Of a stretch of DNA of 12,483 bases, positions 1 to 6,879 are shown piece by piece. Origin of the DNA: Flavobacteriales bacterium CG18_big_fil_WC_8_21_14_2_50_32_9 (GTDB taxonomy: Bacteria > Bacteroidota > Bacteroidia > Flavobacteriales_E > Vicingaceae); NCBI GenBank assembly GCA_002770955.1, contig PCUH01000206.1:1-12483 (forward strand). Direction: 5' to 3'. The translations under genes and the position numbers were made by a program. Within the stretch, counting starts at the first letter, position 1. Every line of letters starts with the position of its first letter. Below the pieces are notes generated by a model. It did not search any database and was not told where the DNA came from. It was given only the letters and a program-made list of their open reading frames with translations.

Positions 1-4
1 ATGA

Positions 5-328
5 TATGCCTATATCCAACTAGGAAATTTGGAAGAAGGGAAAGTATGGCTGAATAAGGCAATAGAAACTAAAAACAGCGATATGGCTTATACATACAGA
101 AATTTAGCACTTTATCACCAAGCAAAAGGAGAATTCGACTTAGCAGAAAACTTTTTTAAAAAAGCATTTGATTCTGTAAATTATCCTGTTGACCTATTGG
201 AATACCATTATGCAGATTTTCTATTTCAGAAAGAAGAGACAAATGAAGGCTTAAAATATTTAGAAATGGCTGTAAAAAAAGGCGAACCTGAAGCAATTAA
301 AAAGTTGAATGAAATTAAGGAGAACTAA
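5..328 (+). CDS. TPR/Sel1-like repeat protein, C-terminal part (5' end outside or disrupted)
   Basis: The reading frame is open from base 5 to the TAA at 326-328 and encodes amphipathic helix pairs typical of tetratricopeptide/Sel1 repeats. Two repeats are visible, one around AYTYRNLALYHQAKGEFDLAENF (split here: AYTYRNLALY, then HQAKGEFDLA) and a last one containing LKYLEMAVKKGEPEAIKKL. Such repeats bind partner proteins; nothing shows which. A TTG at 29 could serve as a start, but the codons before it (5-28) already read as the first helix of a repeat (YAYIQLGN), so the true gene very probably begins upstream. Oddly, the in-frame triplet at 2-4 is a TGA stop. Either a frameshift lies at about base 8 or a short gene really starts at 29. 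It ends facing the ABC transporter genes. Family assignment is moderately sure; function is unknown. Confidence 0.6.
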   Translation, partial: YAYIQLGNLEEGKVWLNKAIETKNSDMAYTYRNLALYHQAKGEFDLAENFFKKAFDSVNYPVDLLEYHYADFLFQKEETNEGLKYLEMAVKKGEPEAIKKLNEIKEN

Positions 329-391
329 ACAGTACAGGATGCCCCACCCTAAAATAAGCTCACATAAAAACAACATATAAATCCACTTCCG

Positions 392-1129
392 CTACCCCCA
401 CTTAATTTTTTCCAACCTAAAAAGCTGTTCTATGGTTTTATTCTCCATAAAAAAAGTTGGAGCGTTAATTTCAATTTCTCCTTGATTAAGCAGCCAAATT
501 TCATCAGAATAATGCATGGCTAATTGCAATTGATGCGAAGAAATAAGAATGGTTTTTTGCTTTTCTTTTACCAAGCGATGTAATAACTCAAAAATTTCTA
601 TCTGATTAACCATGTCTAAATGAGAAGTAGGTTCATCCAGAATAATAACAGGGGTATTTTGAGCAATTGCTCTAGCAATGGCAATCTTTTGTTTTTCGCC
701 ATCGCTTAAATTAGCAAAATTACGCTGAGCAAAATCAGTTAAACCGCAAAGGGCTAAGGATTCATCAATAATTGTGTTGTCCTTTTTTGAGTTCATTGCC
801 AGCCAATTTGTGTAGGGATACCTACCAAAACCTACAAAATCTCTTACTGTTATGTTTCCTATTTGTGGAGGTTGAGCCAATACTATGCTAAAAATAGTAG
901 ATTTCTCTTTCGTTGATAAAGAAGAAATTTCTTTGTTAAAAAAAGAAATATTTCCTGAAAAGGAAGGAAGTAAACCTGTAATGGTTTTGAGTAGTGTAGA
1001 TTTTCCCTCTCCATTTCTGCCTATTAGTGTAACTAAACTAGGCGATGAAATACGTGTGTTAAAATCAGAAATAACAGGTTTTTTATCGTAACCAACACAA
1101 AGAGATACTATGTTTAAAATTTCATTCAA
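392..1129 (-). CDS. ABC transporter ATP-binding protein, iron-siderophore/haem/B12 uptake type
   Basis: This 245-residue ATPase powers import through the permease encoded just upstream. All catalytic motifs are present: Walker A GRNGEGKST (residues 37-45), Q-loop at Q86, signature LSDGE (141-145, a variant of LSGGE), Walker B VIILDEP (161-167), D-loop SHLD and the switch histidine H199. Length and the RYPYTNW stretch after the Q-loop fit the FecE/FhuC/BtuD group that serves siderophore, haem or cobalamin importers. The start is a TTG at 1129-1127 that overlaps the permease stop as TTGA, the TTG equivalent of the common ATGA overlap. No in-frame ATG lies nearby and the TTG start gives a normal N-terminus, so translational coupling is likely. 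The substrate cannot be read from the sequence, and no solute-binding protein gene is adjacent. Confidence 0.9.
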   Translation of the reverse strand: MNEILNIVSLCVGYDKKPVISDFNTRISSPSLVTLIGRNGEGKSTLLKTITGLLPSFSGNISFFNKEISSLSTKEKSTIFSIVLAQPPQIGNITVRDFVGFGRYPYTNWLAMNSKKDNTIIDESLALCGLTDFAQRNFANLSDGEKQKIAIARAIAQNTPVIILDEPTSHLDMVNQIEIFELLHRLVKEKQKTILISSHQLQLAMHYSDEIWLLNQGEIEINAPTFFMENKTIEQLFRLEKIKWG

Positions 1130-2169
1130 TTGAGTTCAGATATACGTTTGTTCTTGAAAATTATCCAAAAAATAAAAGGAATACCAATGAGGGAAGTAAT
1201 TGCATTTATAGGAATTACTTTTTCGCTACCAGGTAATTGAGAAATAATGTCGGAAATTAACAACATATTCGTTCCAATTAGAACAGATAAAGGAATAATT
1301 ATGATGTGATTAGACGATTTACTAATTAACCTTGCTAAGTGAGGAACAACAATGCCAACAAAACCAATAGGTCCACAATAGGCAGTAATGCTACCTGCCA
1401 AAATTGCAGTGATAATTATTATGGTAAACTGTGTCATTTTAATGTTTACACCTAATGATTGAGCATAATCTTCGCCCAATAAATAGGTGTTTAGTTTTTT
1501 TGAAATAAGAAAAGATAAAATTAAACCAAGCAGCACAACTGGAAAAAGTATTTTTAGTTGAGCCAGAGAAACATTACTTAAATCACCCATCATCCACATT
1601 ACAAAAGATTTAAGTGAATTATCATAACTAAAATATTGAATAATACTTATCAACGCACTTGCCACACTACCTATCATTATGCCTAAAATCAAAACAGTCA
1701 TGATGTCTTTTAATCGAATAATAGAAACCAATAAGATGAATAAAACACACGAAGAACCAATAATTGAACTTATAATAATTCCATAGTTTCCTATCCATGT
1801 TAAATGTGTGAGAGAAATGCCTAAAAAACCTAATCCCATGATGAAAATAGCAACACCTAAACCCGCACCAGAACTAATACCTAAAATATAAGGCCCTGCT
1901 AAAGGGTTTCTAAAAAGCGTTTGCATTTGTAAACCACTAATAGAAAGTGCCGCACCACAAAGAATTGCAGTAAGGGCTCTAGGCAAACGAGATTCTAACA
2001 CAATGATATTCCAACTTAATTTTTCGGATGATGAAGTAAATAAAATGTCTATTACATTGGAAAAAGGAATGTGAACAGAGCCTAAAAATAAGTCCTCTAT
2101 AAAAAAAAAAACTGCCGAAATGCTAAGTAAAACAAGCAAAAGAGATATTTTATTTAACTTAAGTGGCAT
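1126..2169 (-). CDS. FecCD-family ABC transporter permease
   Basis: A 347-residue inner-membrane protein with about ten hydrophobic segments, the usual size for the FecCD/BtuC permease family that imports iron-siderophores, haem or cobalamin. Family hallmarks are SRLPRALTAILCGAALSISG (60-79), QTLFRNPLAGPYILGISSGA (83-102) and GPIGFVGIVVPHLARL (266-281), the last being the cytoplasmic loop that docks the ATPase. The ATG is at 2169-2167; upstream lies an AT-rich gap shared with the divergent PLP-enzyme gene. The stop overlaps the ATPase start by four bases, so the two form an operon. The periplasmic binding protein and TonB receptor that complete such systems are not in the window. The family is clear; the substrate is not. 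Confidence 0.93.
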   Translation of the reverse strand: MPLKLNKISLLLVLLSISAVFFFIEDLFLGSVHIPFSNVIDILFTSSSEKLSWNIIVLESRLPRALTAILCGAALSISGLQMQTLFRNPLAGPYILGISSGAGLGVAIFIMGLGFLGISLTHLTWIGNYGIIISSIIGSSCVLFILLVSIIRLKDIMTVLILGIMIGSVASALISIIQYFSYDNSLKSFVMWMMGDLSNVSLAQLKILFPVVLLGLILSFLISKKLNTYLLGEDYAQSLGVNIKMTQFTIIIITAILAGSITAYCGPIGFVGIVVPHLARLISKSSNHIIIIPLSVLIGTNMLLISDIISQLPGSEKVIPINAITSLIGIPFIFWIIFKNKRISELN

Positions 2170-2283
2170 GGTGTTTATTTTGAAGCCATAAAAGTAATTT
2201 AATAATTTGAAAATTGATAATTTTTAATTTTAAGTAGTTTACAACTTTTAAATGCAAGTACTTTTTTTTTTCGATAAATCGGC

Positions 2284-2291
2284 TAACTTTG
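2284..2291 (+). promoter_or_regulatory. Bacteroidota -7 promoter element of the PLP-enzyme gene
   Basis: TAACTTTG matches the Bacteroidota sigma-ABfr -7 consensus TAnnTTTG exactly. It lies 24 bases before the ATG at 2316, giving an expected leader of about 20 bases. No good TTG-type -33 element is seen at the usual spacing; a T-tract at 2262-2271 lies there instead. Its position argues against a TTG start at 2289, which would fall inside the promoter. Confidence 0.6.
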
Positions 2292-2315
2292 TCGCCAATT
2301 TTAATCCTATTAATT

Positions 2316-3563
2316 ATGAATGATATATTTGAAAAAATCAAGAACAATAGAGGTCCTTTAGGTAAGTATTCCAAAGAAGCACATGGTTATTTTGCTTTTC
2401 CAAAATTAGAAGGAGAGTTAAACAATAAGATGATTTTTAGAGGAAAAGAAGTATTACAGTGGAGTTTAAATAATTATTTAGGATTAGCAAACCATCCTGA
2501 AGTTAGAAAAGCCGATGCTGATGCAGCCAAAGAGTGGGGGTTAGCTTATCCGATGGGAGCGAGAATGATGTCTGGAAATACTAACATTCATGAAGAGTTA
2601 GAAGCACAACTAGCTGATTTTGAGAAAAAACAAGATGCAATTTTATTAAATTATGGATATCAAGGAATGGTTTCAGCCATTGATGCGTTGGTTGATAGAA
2701 ATGATGTAATTGTTTATGATGCAGAAGCACATGCTTGTATTTTAGATGGTGTTCGATTGCATCAAGGAAAGCGTTTCGTTTTTCAACACAACGACATGGA
2801 AAGCTTAAAAAATATGCTTCAAAAAGCCACAAAACTGGTCGAAAAAACCAATGGAGCTATATTGGTAATTACAGAAGGCGTTTTCGGAATGTCAGGAAAT
2901 CAAGGAAATTTAAAAGAAATTGTAGCATTAAAATCGCAATTTTCTTTTAGGTTGTTTGTTGATGATGCACATGGTTTTGGAACAATGGGACCAACAGGAG
3001 CAGGAACAGGAGAGGCTCAAGGTTGCCAAGATGGTGTAGATATTTATTTTGGCACTTTCGCAAAGGCAATGGCAAGTATTGGAGGTTTTATAGCTTCGGA
3101 CGAACAAGTAATAGAATATTTACGCTACAATATGCGTTCTCAGATTTTCGCAAAATCAATGCCTATGCCTTTGGTTATTGGTAATTTAAAAAGATTAGAG
3201 TTGTTGAAAAATAGTCCAGAAATGAGAGAGAGATTATGGACAGTTGCTCACGCACTTCAAAAAGGATTTAAAGAAAATGGATTTGATATAGGAACAACAA
3301 CCACACAAGTAACTCCAGTTATTTTAAATGGAAATATACCAGAGGCTACCAATTTAATTATTGATTTACGAGAAAATTACAATCTTTTTTGTTCTATAGT
3401 TGTTTATCCTGTTGTGCCTAAAGGAATATTAATGCTTAGAATCATTCCTTCAGCCACTCATACAATGGAAGATGTTGAATATACCATTAATACATTTAAA
3501 GAAGTTCAAGCAAAATTACAACATGGAGATTATATGTCAGAAAGTATAGCTTCTATTTCGTAA
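2316..3563 (+). CDS. PLP-dependent alpha-oxoamine synthase family enzyme (SPT/KBL/AONS-like)
   Basis: A 415-residue fold-type I PLP enzyme. The family condenses an amino acid with an acyl thioester and releases CO2: serine palmitoyltransferase, 2-amino-3-ketobutyrate ligase, 8-amino-7-oxononanoate synthase and relatives. Visible marks are the substrate loop WSLNNYLGLANHPEVRKA, the gate MGARMMSGNTNIHEELE, the PLP-ring motif VDDAHGFGTMGPTGAGTG and the Schiff-base lysine in GTFAKAMASIGGF, where the usual GTFSKSL is altered to GTFAKAM. The ATG at 2316 is chosen because the upstream TTG at 2289 overlaps the promoter element. It stands alone, with its own promoter and a terminator at 3601. In Bacteroidota such paralogues often act in sphingolipid or sulfonolipid (cysteate-derived) base synthesis, but the exact substrates cannot be told here. 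No biotin or threonine-degradation genes are nearby. Confidence 0.85.
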   Translation: MNDIFEKIKNNRGPLGKYSKEAHGYFAFPKLEGELNNKMIFRGKEVLQWSLNNYLGLANHPEVRKADADAAKEWGLAYPMGARMMSGNTNIHEELEAQLADFEKKQDAILLNYGYQGMVSAIDALVDRNDVIVYDAEAHACILDGVRLHQGKRFVFQHNDMESLKNMLQKATKLVEKTNGAILVITEGVFGMSGNQGNLKEIVALKSQFSFRLFVDDAHGFGTMGPTGAGTGEAQGCQDGVDIYFGTFAKAMASIGGFIASDEQVIEYLRYNMRSQIFAKSMPMPLVIGNLKRLELLKNSPEMRERLWTVAHALQKGFKENGFDIGTTTTQVTPVILNGNIPEATNLIIDLRENYNLFCSIVVYPVVPKGILMLRIIPSATHTMEDVEYTINTFKEVQAKLQHGDYMSESIASIS

Positions 3564-3600
3564 TTAATTTATTTTAAACAACTTCAATACAACTTCAATT

Positions 3601-3638
3601 AAAAAGCCGTCTCTAATTTTGTTTTGAGACGGCTTTTT
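3601..3638. terminator. Bidirectional intrinsic terminator between convergent genes
   Basis: A perfect 13-bp inverted repeat has arms AAAAAGCCGTCTC (3601-3613) and GAGACGGCTTTTT (3626-3638) with a 12-base loop. The GC-rich core is flanked by A-tract and T-tract, so it can stop transcription from both the PLP-enzyme gene (+) and the rhodanese-thioredoxin gene (-). Confidence 0.92.
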
Positions 3639-3650
3639 TAGTAATTTGAA

Positions 3651-4361
3651 TTACTGAAATTGCTTTACAACATCTTCTTTTTCAATAAAACCTACATTTT
3701 CCCATTTAAGTATATTGTTTTTGTAAAGATGTAAAACGGGTAAGACATCAATTTTTAATTCTTTAGTAAGTTCTTTATTATCATCAATATTGATACGAAC
3801 AACGATAACTTTATCAGCCATATCTTTTGAAATTTCTTCCAAGTAAGGTTTCATTTTTTTACATGGAGCACACCATTCGGCATAAAAATCAACCAATACC
3901 AATTTATCAGAATTAGTTAGCGAGTCAAATTCATTTTTTGTCATTCCACTTGATTTTGATGTGCTTTCTATTGTTTCAGGAAGATTTGCAGCTCTCCATT
4001 TCATAATTCCACCATCTAATTCATAAATAGTTTTAAAACCAGACTTAATCAGTTTTTTAGTGGCAGAGGCACTCCTTCCTCCACTTAAACAGTAAACAAA
4101 AATGGGAGTAGATTTATCAATTAATTCCATTTGCTCATCAAATTCATCATCATTCCAATCAATATTTTTTGCGTTTGGTAGATGTCCTTTTGAGAATTCA
4201 TCTGGTGTTCTAACATCAATAATTGGGGCATTAGAAATTTCCTGAATTTTACTTGCAAATTCGGTTGCAGAAAGTAATGTATTGTTTGGCGTTTGACCAT
4301 TACTACAACTAGTAAATGCAATAGTAATTAGTACTAACGAAATTGTGAAGTATTTTCTCAT
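3651..4361 (-). CDS. Lipoprotein with rhodanese domain fused to thioredoxin domain
   Basis: A 236-residue envelope lipoprotein. Residues 1-19 form a lipoprotein signal peptide (hydrophobic stretch ending TSC, lipidated Cys19). Residues about 30-128 are a rhodanese domain with IDVRTPDEFSKGHLPNAKNI and the active-site loop CLSGGR (Cys91-Arg96), the nucleophile that carries a persulfide. Residues about 140-236 are a thioredoxin domain with the redox motif WCAPC (Cys164, Cys167) and the cis-proline in VLPVL (Pro208). All catalytic residues are present in both domains, so the protein should be able to handle sulfane sulfur and exchange disulfides at the same membrane site. No run of acidic residues follows Cys19, which hints at a periplasmic rather than surface location, though this is weak evidence. 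The gene appears monocistronic and ends at the shared terminator. Confidence 0.92.
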   Translation of the reverse strand: MRKYFTISLVLITIAFTSCSNGQTPNNTLLSATEFASKIQEISNAPIIDVRTPDEFSKGHLPNAKNIDWNDDEFDEQMELIDKSTPIFVYCLSGGRSASATKKLIKSGFKTIYELDGGIMKWRAANLPETIESTSKSSGMTKNEFDSLTNSDKLVLVDFYAEWCAPCKKMKPYLEEISKDMADKVIVVRINIDDNKELTKELKIDVLPVLHLYKNNILKWENVGFIEKEDVVKQFQ

Positions 4362-4419
4362 AAAGTGTGGGTTATAGTTAATAATTAAGTAAAGTTATAA
4401 TTTTATCAATCTAAGATAC

Positions 4420-4433
4420 GTAACTTTTGTTAC
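4420..4433. promoter_or_regulatory. Small palindrome upstream of the rhodanese-thioredoxin gene
   Basis: GTAAC-TTTT-GTTAC is a perfect 5+4+5 inverted repeat, 59 bases upstream of the lipoprotein start. It resembles an operator in form only; no regulator is identified. A near-match to the -7 element, TAACTTTA on the minus strand (4397-4390), lies between it and the gene. Confidence 0.25.
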
Positions 4434-4451
4434 ATTATGAAGTATTATTTT

Positions 4452-5318
4452 CTATTTGAGAGGGTCGTTCCAATCTTTGTCTTTTTTTGTTTTTTCTAAT
4501 TTCACATCAATTTTAGAAAAATGTTGCCATTTGTTTTTAGTTAAAACCAGTGCGTCAAACGTATCAAGAGAAGGTCCATAGTATTCATATACTCCTTTTA
4601 GTTTTGAGCTTGCAGGAACTAAATAATCAAAAATAATTCGTTTGTTCTTGGAATCGTATTTTAACGACATCGAAAACTCTTTACCATATTCAAAAATTAC
4701 TCTTCGCTGCGTTTTCTTTTCCATCTTAAATATTGGAGCTCCTAATTTAATGTTACCATTATCATCAATTACAATTACATCAATAATTTTTTTATTAGTC
4801 AACAGATTGTTTCCGTCCCAACCTAAAACAGTATAATAATTCTCACCTAATTTTTTTTCATGAATCAAGGTGTAATACAACGCTCCGTACCACATTTTAT
4901 CGGATAATGTTTTTGTTTCTATCTTCTCAATTTCATCCGATTTATCGATAAGTTCAACCAATTTGAAAGTTCCGTTAATAAGTTTTAGTTGAAGGAAGGC
5001 AAAGTAAGTAAAAGTACCATTGGTATGTGGCAGCGTCCAATTGTATATTTTTAGGTTATTTTCTTTTAAAACGCTAATTTTTTCAATACCACTAAAATCA
5101 ATTTCAAATGAAGTATCATTTTTGAGTATAAGCAATAGGGTTTCTTTAAAATGATTATTTGCTATTTCTTTAAGTTCGTCAGTTTTACTTTCAATAATTT
5201 CTTTTCCATACGAATTTAATAATTGCATATCTTCTTGAAAAGCAATAGGGAAATTTTGTGAATAACCACAAAAGAAAATTAGACTTAAAAGAAATGAAAA
5301 ACTAAGTTTTTTTATCAT
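4452..5318 (-). CDS. Secreted protein of unknown function
   Basis: A 288-residue protein I cannot assign to a characterised family. It begins with a classical signal peptide (MIKKLSFSFLLSLIFFCGYS, cleavage likely near residue 20 before QNF). The cysteine at 17 is not in a good lipobox, so export to the periplasm or outside is more likely than lipidation. The mature part is rich in aromatic residues and alternating beta-strand patterns, with a notable segment YYTVLGWDGNNLLTNKKIIDVI (given here as YYTVLGWDGN and NLLTNKKIID, residues 161-180). The C-terminus is lysine- and aspartate-rich (KLEKTKKDKDWNDPLK). There is no sorting domain of the type IX kind and no catalytic motif. It follows the ferredoxin terminator, so it is probably transcribed on its own. 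Real gene: high confidence; function: none claimed. Confidence 0.75.
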   Translation of the reverse strand: MIKKLSFSFLLSLIFFCGYSQNFPIAFQEDMQLLNSYGKEIIESKTDELKEIANNHFKETLLLILKNDTSFEIDFSGIEKISVLKENNLKIYNWTLPHTNGTFTYFAFLQLKLINGTFKLVELIDKSDEIEKIETKTLSDKMWYGALYYTLIHEKKLGENYYTVLGWDGNNLLTNKKIIDVIVIDDNGNIKLGAPIFKMEKKTQRRVIFEYGKEFSMSLKYDSKNKRIIFDYLVPASSKLKGVYEYYGPSLDTFDALVLTKNKWQHFSKIDVKLEKTKKDKDWNDPLK

Positions 5319-5333
5319 GATATAAAATTAAAA

Positions 5334-5365
5334 AACCGTGCATAATTTTTCAACTATACACGGTT
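5334..5365 (-). terminator. Intrinsic terminator of the ferredoxin gene
   Basis: Arms AACCGTGCATA (5334-5344) and TATACACGGTT (5355-5365) pair over 11 positions with one wobble, around a 10-base loop. Read on the minus strand the hairpin is followed by a run of T (complement of the A-run at 5329-5335). It lies 31 bases past the ferredoxin stop and separates that gene from the secreted protein. Confidence 0.8.
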
Positions 5366-5396
5366 CTAACTTACAAATATTGTTCTAAAAATAATA

Positions 5397-5744
5397 TTAT
5401 GCGTGAAGTTTTTCTTTTTTAGCCATTAATTCAGCTTCAGTTTCTCTCACATTTTCATCGTCAACACAACAATCAACAGGGCAAACTGCCGCACATTGAG
5501 GTTCGTCATGAAAACCTTTACATTCCGTACACTTGTCAGGCACAATATAATAGAAATCTAAACTTACAGGTTCTTGAGTAGCATCTGCATCAACCGAAGC
5601 TCCATCTCTTAATTGAAAAGTTCCACTTACACTTGTTCCATCGCTCACTCTCCATTCATCTCCACCTTCATAAATTGCATTGTTGGGACATTCTGGTTCA
5701 CAAGCCCCACAATTAATACATTCGTCTGTTATTATAATTGCCAT
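5397..5744 (-). CDS. 2[4Fe-4S] ferredoxin, Allochromatium-like
   Basis: A 115-residue cytosolic electron carrier. The first cluster motif is CINCGACEPECP (Cys9, 12, 15, 19); the second is Cys72-x2-Cys75-x8-Cys84-x3-Cys88-Pro, with the long eight-residue insertion typical of Allochromatium-type (Alv) ferredoxins. Two extra cysteines follow at 92-93. Between the motifs is a 40-residue acidic insert with WRVSDGTSVSGTFQLRDG, longer than in clostridial ferredoxins. The ATG at 5744 is chosen because the cluster motif begins nine codons on and a promoter element sits just upstream; an open frame continuing to 5780 would run into that element. It is divergent from the acyl-CoA reductase gene across 52 bp, a pairing that suggests linked expression. 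The redox partner is not shown. Confidence 0.95.
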   Translation of the reverse strand: MAIIITDECINCGACEPECPNNAIYEGGDEWRVSDGTSVSGTFQLRDGASVDADATQEPVSLDFYYIVPDKCTECKGFHDEPQCAAVCPVDCCVDDENVRETEAELMAKKEKLHA

Positions 5745-5777
5745 TGTTTTAAATTTTAATGTTAGTAATTTTACAGG

Positions 5778-5785
5778 CAAATTTA
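5778..5785 (-). promoter_or_regulatory. Promoter -7 element of the ferredoxin gene
   Basis: On the minus strand TAAATTTG (5785-5778) matches TAnnTTTG exactly, 33 bases before the ferredoxin ATG. A TTG (complement of CAA at 5809-5811) lies 23 bases further upstream and could be the -33 element, at the long end of normal spacing. It would fall inside the first codons of the divergent acyl-CoA reductase gene. Confidence 0.6.
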
Positions 5786-5796
5786 GGACTTTTATT

Positions 5797-6870
5797 ATGA
5801 ACTTATCTCAACGAATTGATAGTTTTCAACAGCTTGGTGTTTTTATCAAACAATTTACTGAAAATCAAAAAAATAGTGATATTGATACGTTAAATCAGAT
5901 TTTTTATGATGATTTTCTAGCTTTAATAGAAAAACAGAAAAACTATAATGGATGGTTTACTAAAGAAAGCGTGCTGTTGGCATTACAAGGGATTAGTTTG
6001 TGGCTTACTTCCGAAGCACTTTGTAATTGGGTAAATAAGTATTCTTTTATAGAAAAATTGCCTAAAAACATAGGTGTTATTATGGCTGGAAATATTCCTA
6101 TGGTTGGATTTCATGATATGCTGAGTGTATTAATTACGGGAAATAATTTTGTTGGAAAATGTGCTTCTACAGATAACACACTCATTCAAAAAATTGCTGA
6201 AATTTTAGTTGTTATAGAACCAAAATTTAACATAAAAATAAAATTTGTTGAACGCTTTCAATCTTCAGATAGTATTGATGCCTACATTGCTACAGGAAGC
6301 AACAACTCAGCACGTTATTTTGAGTATTATTTTGGTAAATACCCACATATTATTAGAAAAAACAGAAATTCAGTAGCAATTATTCATAAAAATGACAATA
6401 CGGAAGAATTAGCGTTGTTAGGAAATGATATTTTTCAATTTTTTGGATTGGGTTGTAGAAATGTTTCTAAACTTTTTGTACCTAAAGGGTATCCATTTGC
6501 TACTTTTTTTGAAGCTATTATTGGTCAATTTGAGGAGGTTATTTACCATAATAAATATGCTAATAATTATGATTACAATAAGGCGGTATATTTATTAAAC
6601 AACGAACAATTATTAGATAATAATTTTATTTTATTAAAAGAAGACAAAAGCCTATCATCGCCTGTAGGAGTACTTTTTTATGAATATTATGACGATATCG
6701 AAACATTAAAAAAAGAATTAGAAAATAGAAAAGAGGAAATTCAATGCATTGTTTCATCAACCAATACTCCAATCAATACACTAAATTTTGGAGAAACACA
6801 ATTGCCTAAACTGAATGATTACGCAGATGGAGTAGATACTGTTAAATTTTTAATGAATTTAGCATCTTAA
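5797..6870 (+). CDS. Acyl-CoA reductase, LuxC-like
   Basis: A 357-residue protein of the LuxC acyl-CoA reductase family, part of the aldehyde dehydrogenase superfamily, expected to reduce an acyl thioester to an aldehyde with NAD(P)H. Recognisable segments are NIGVIMAGNIPMVGFHDMLS (91-110, nucleotide-binding region), the IATGSNNSARYFEYYFGKYP region (164-183) and FFGLGCRNVSKLFVP (215-229), where Cys220 is the likely nucleophile. The ATG at 5797 gives a good N-terminus; an open frame extends to 5680 but runs antisense through the ferredoxin gene and is discarded. The gene is somewhat shorter than proteobacterial LuxC (about 480 residues), as is usual for the Bacteroidota form. It is followed after nine bases by the amidohydrolase gene. 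The physiological acyl substrate is unknown; there are no luciferase genes. Confidence 0.85.
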   Translation: MNLSQRIDSFQQLGVFIKQFTENQKNSDIDTLNQIFYDDFLALIEKQKNYNGWFTKESVLLALQGISLWLTSEALCNWVNKYSFIEKLPKNIGVIMAGNIPMVGFHDMLSVLITGNNFVGKCASTDNTLIQKIAEILVVIEPKFNIKIKFVERFQSSDSIDAYIATGSNNSARYFEYYFGKYPHIIRKNRNSVAIIHKNDNTEELALLGNDIFQFFGLGCRNVSKLFVPKGYPFATFFEAIIGQFEEVIYHNKYANNYDYNKAVYLLNNEQLLDNNFILLKEDKSLSSPVGVLFYEYYDDIETLKKELENRKEEIQCIVSSTNTPINTLNFGETQLPKLNDYADGVDTVKFLMNLAS

Positions 6871-6879
6871 AAAAAAATC

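Noticed and set aside
885..1091. Plus-strand frame of 68 codons within the ATPase gene
   Set aside because: It is the antisense shadow of Walker A and neighbouring coding sequence.
2289..2315. Upstream TTG start for the PLP enzyme
   Set aside because: The TTG is part of the perfect -7 promoter element; the ATG at 2316 gives the conserved N-terminus.
2159..2374. A 71-codon minus-strand frame spanning the start of the PLP-enzyme gene
   Set aside because: It overlaps a clear coding region antisense, is low complexity and resembles no family.
3579..3600. Tandem repeat of CAACTTCAAT, two copies
   Set aside because: Only two 11-base units in AT-rich DNA between a stop codon and a terminator; likely chance.
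5680..5796. N-terminal extension of the acyl-CoA reductase
   Set aside because: It runs antisense through the start of the ferredoxin gene and its promoter and has no family resemblance.
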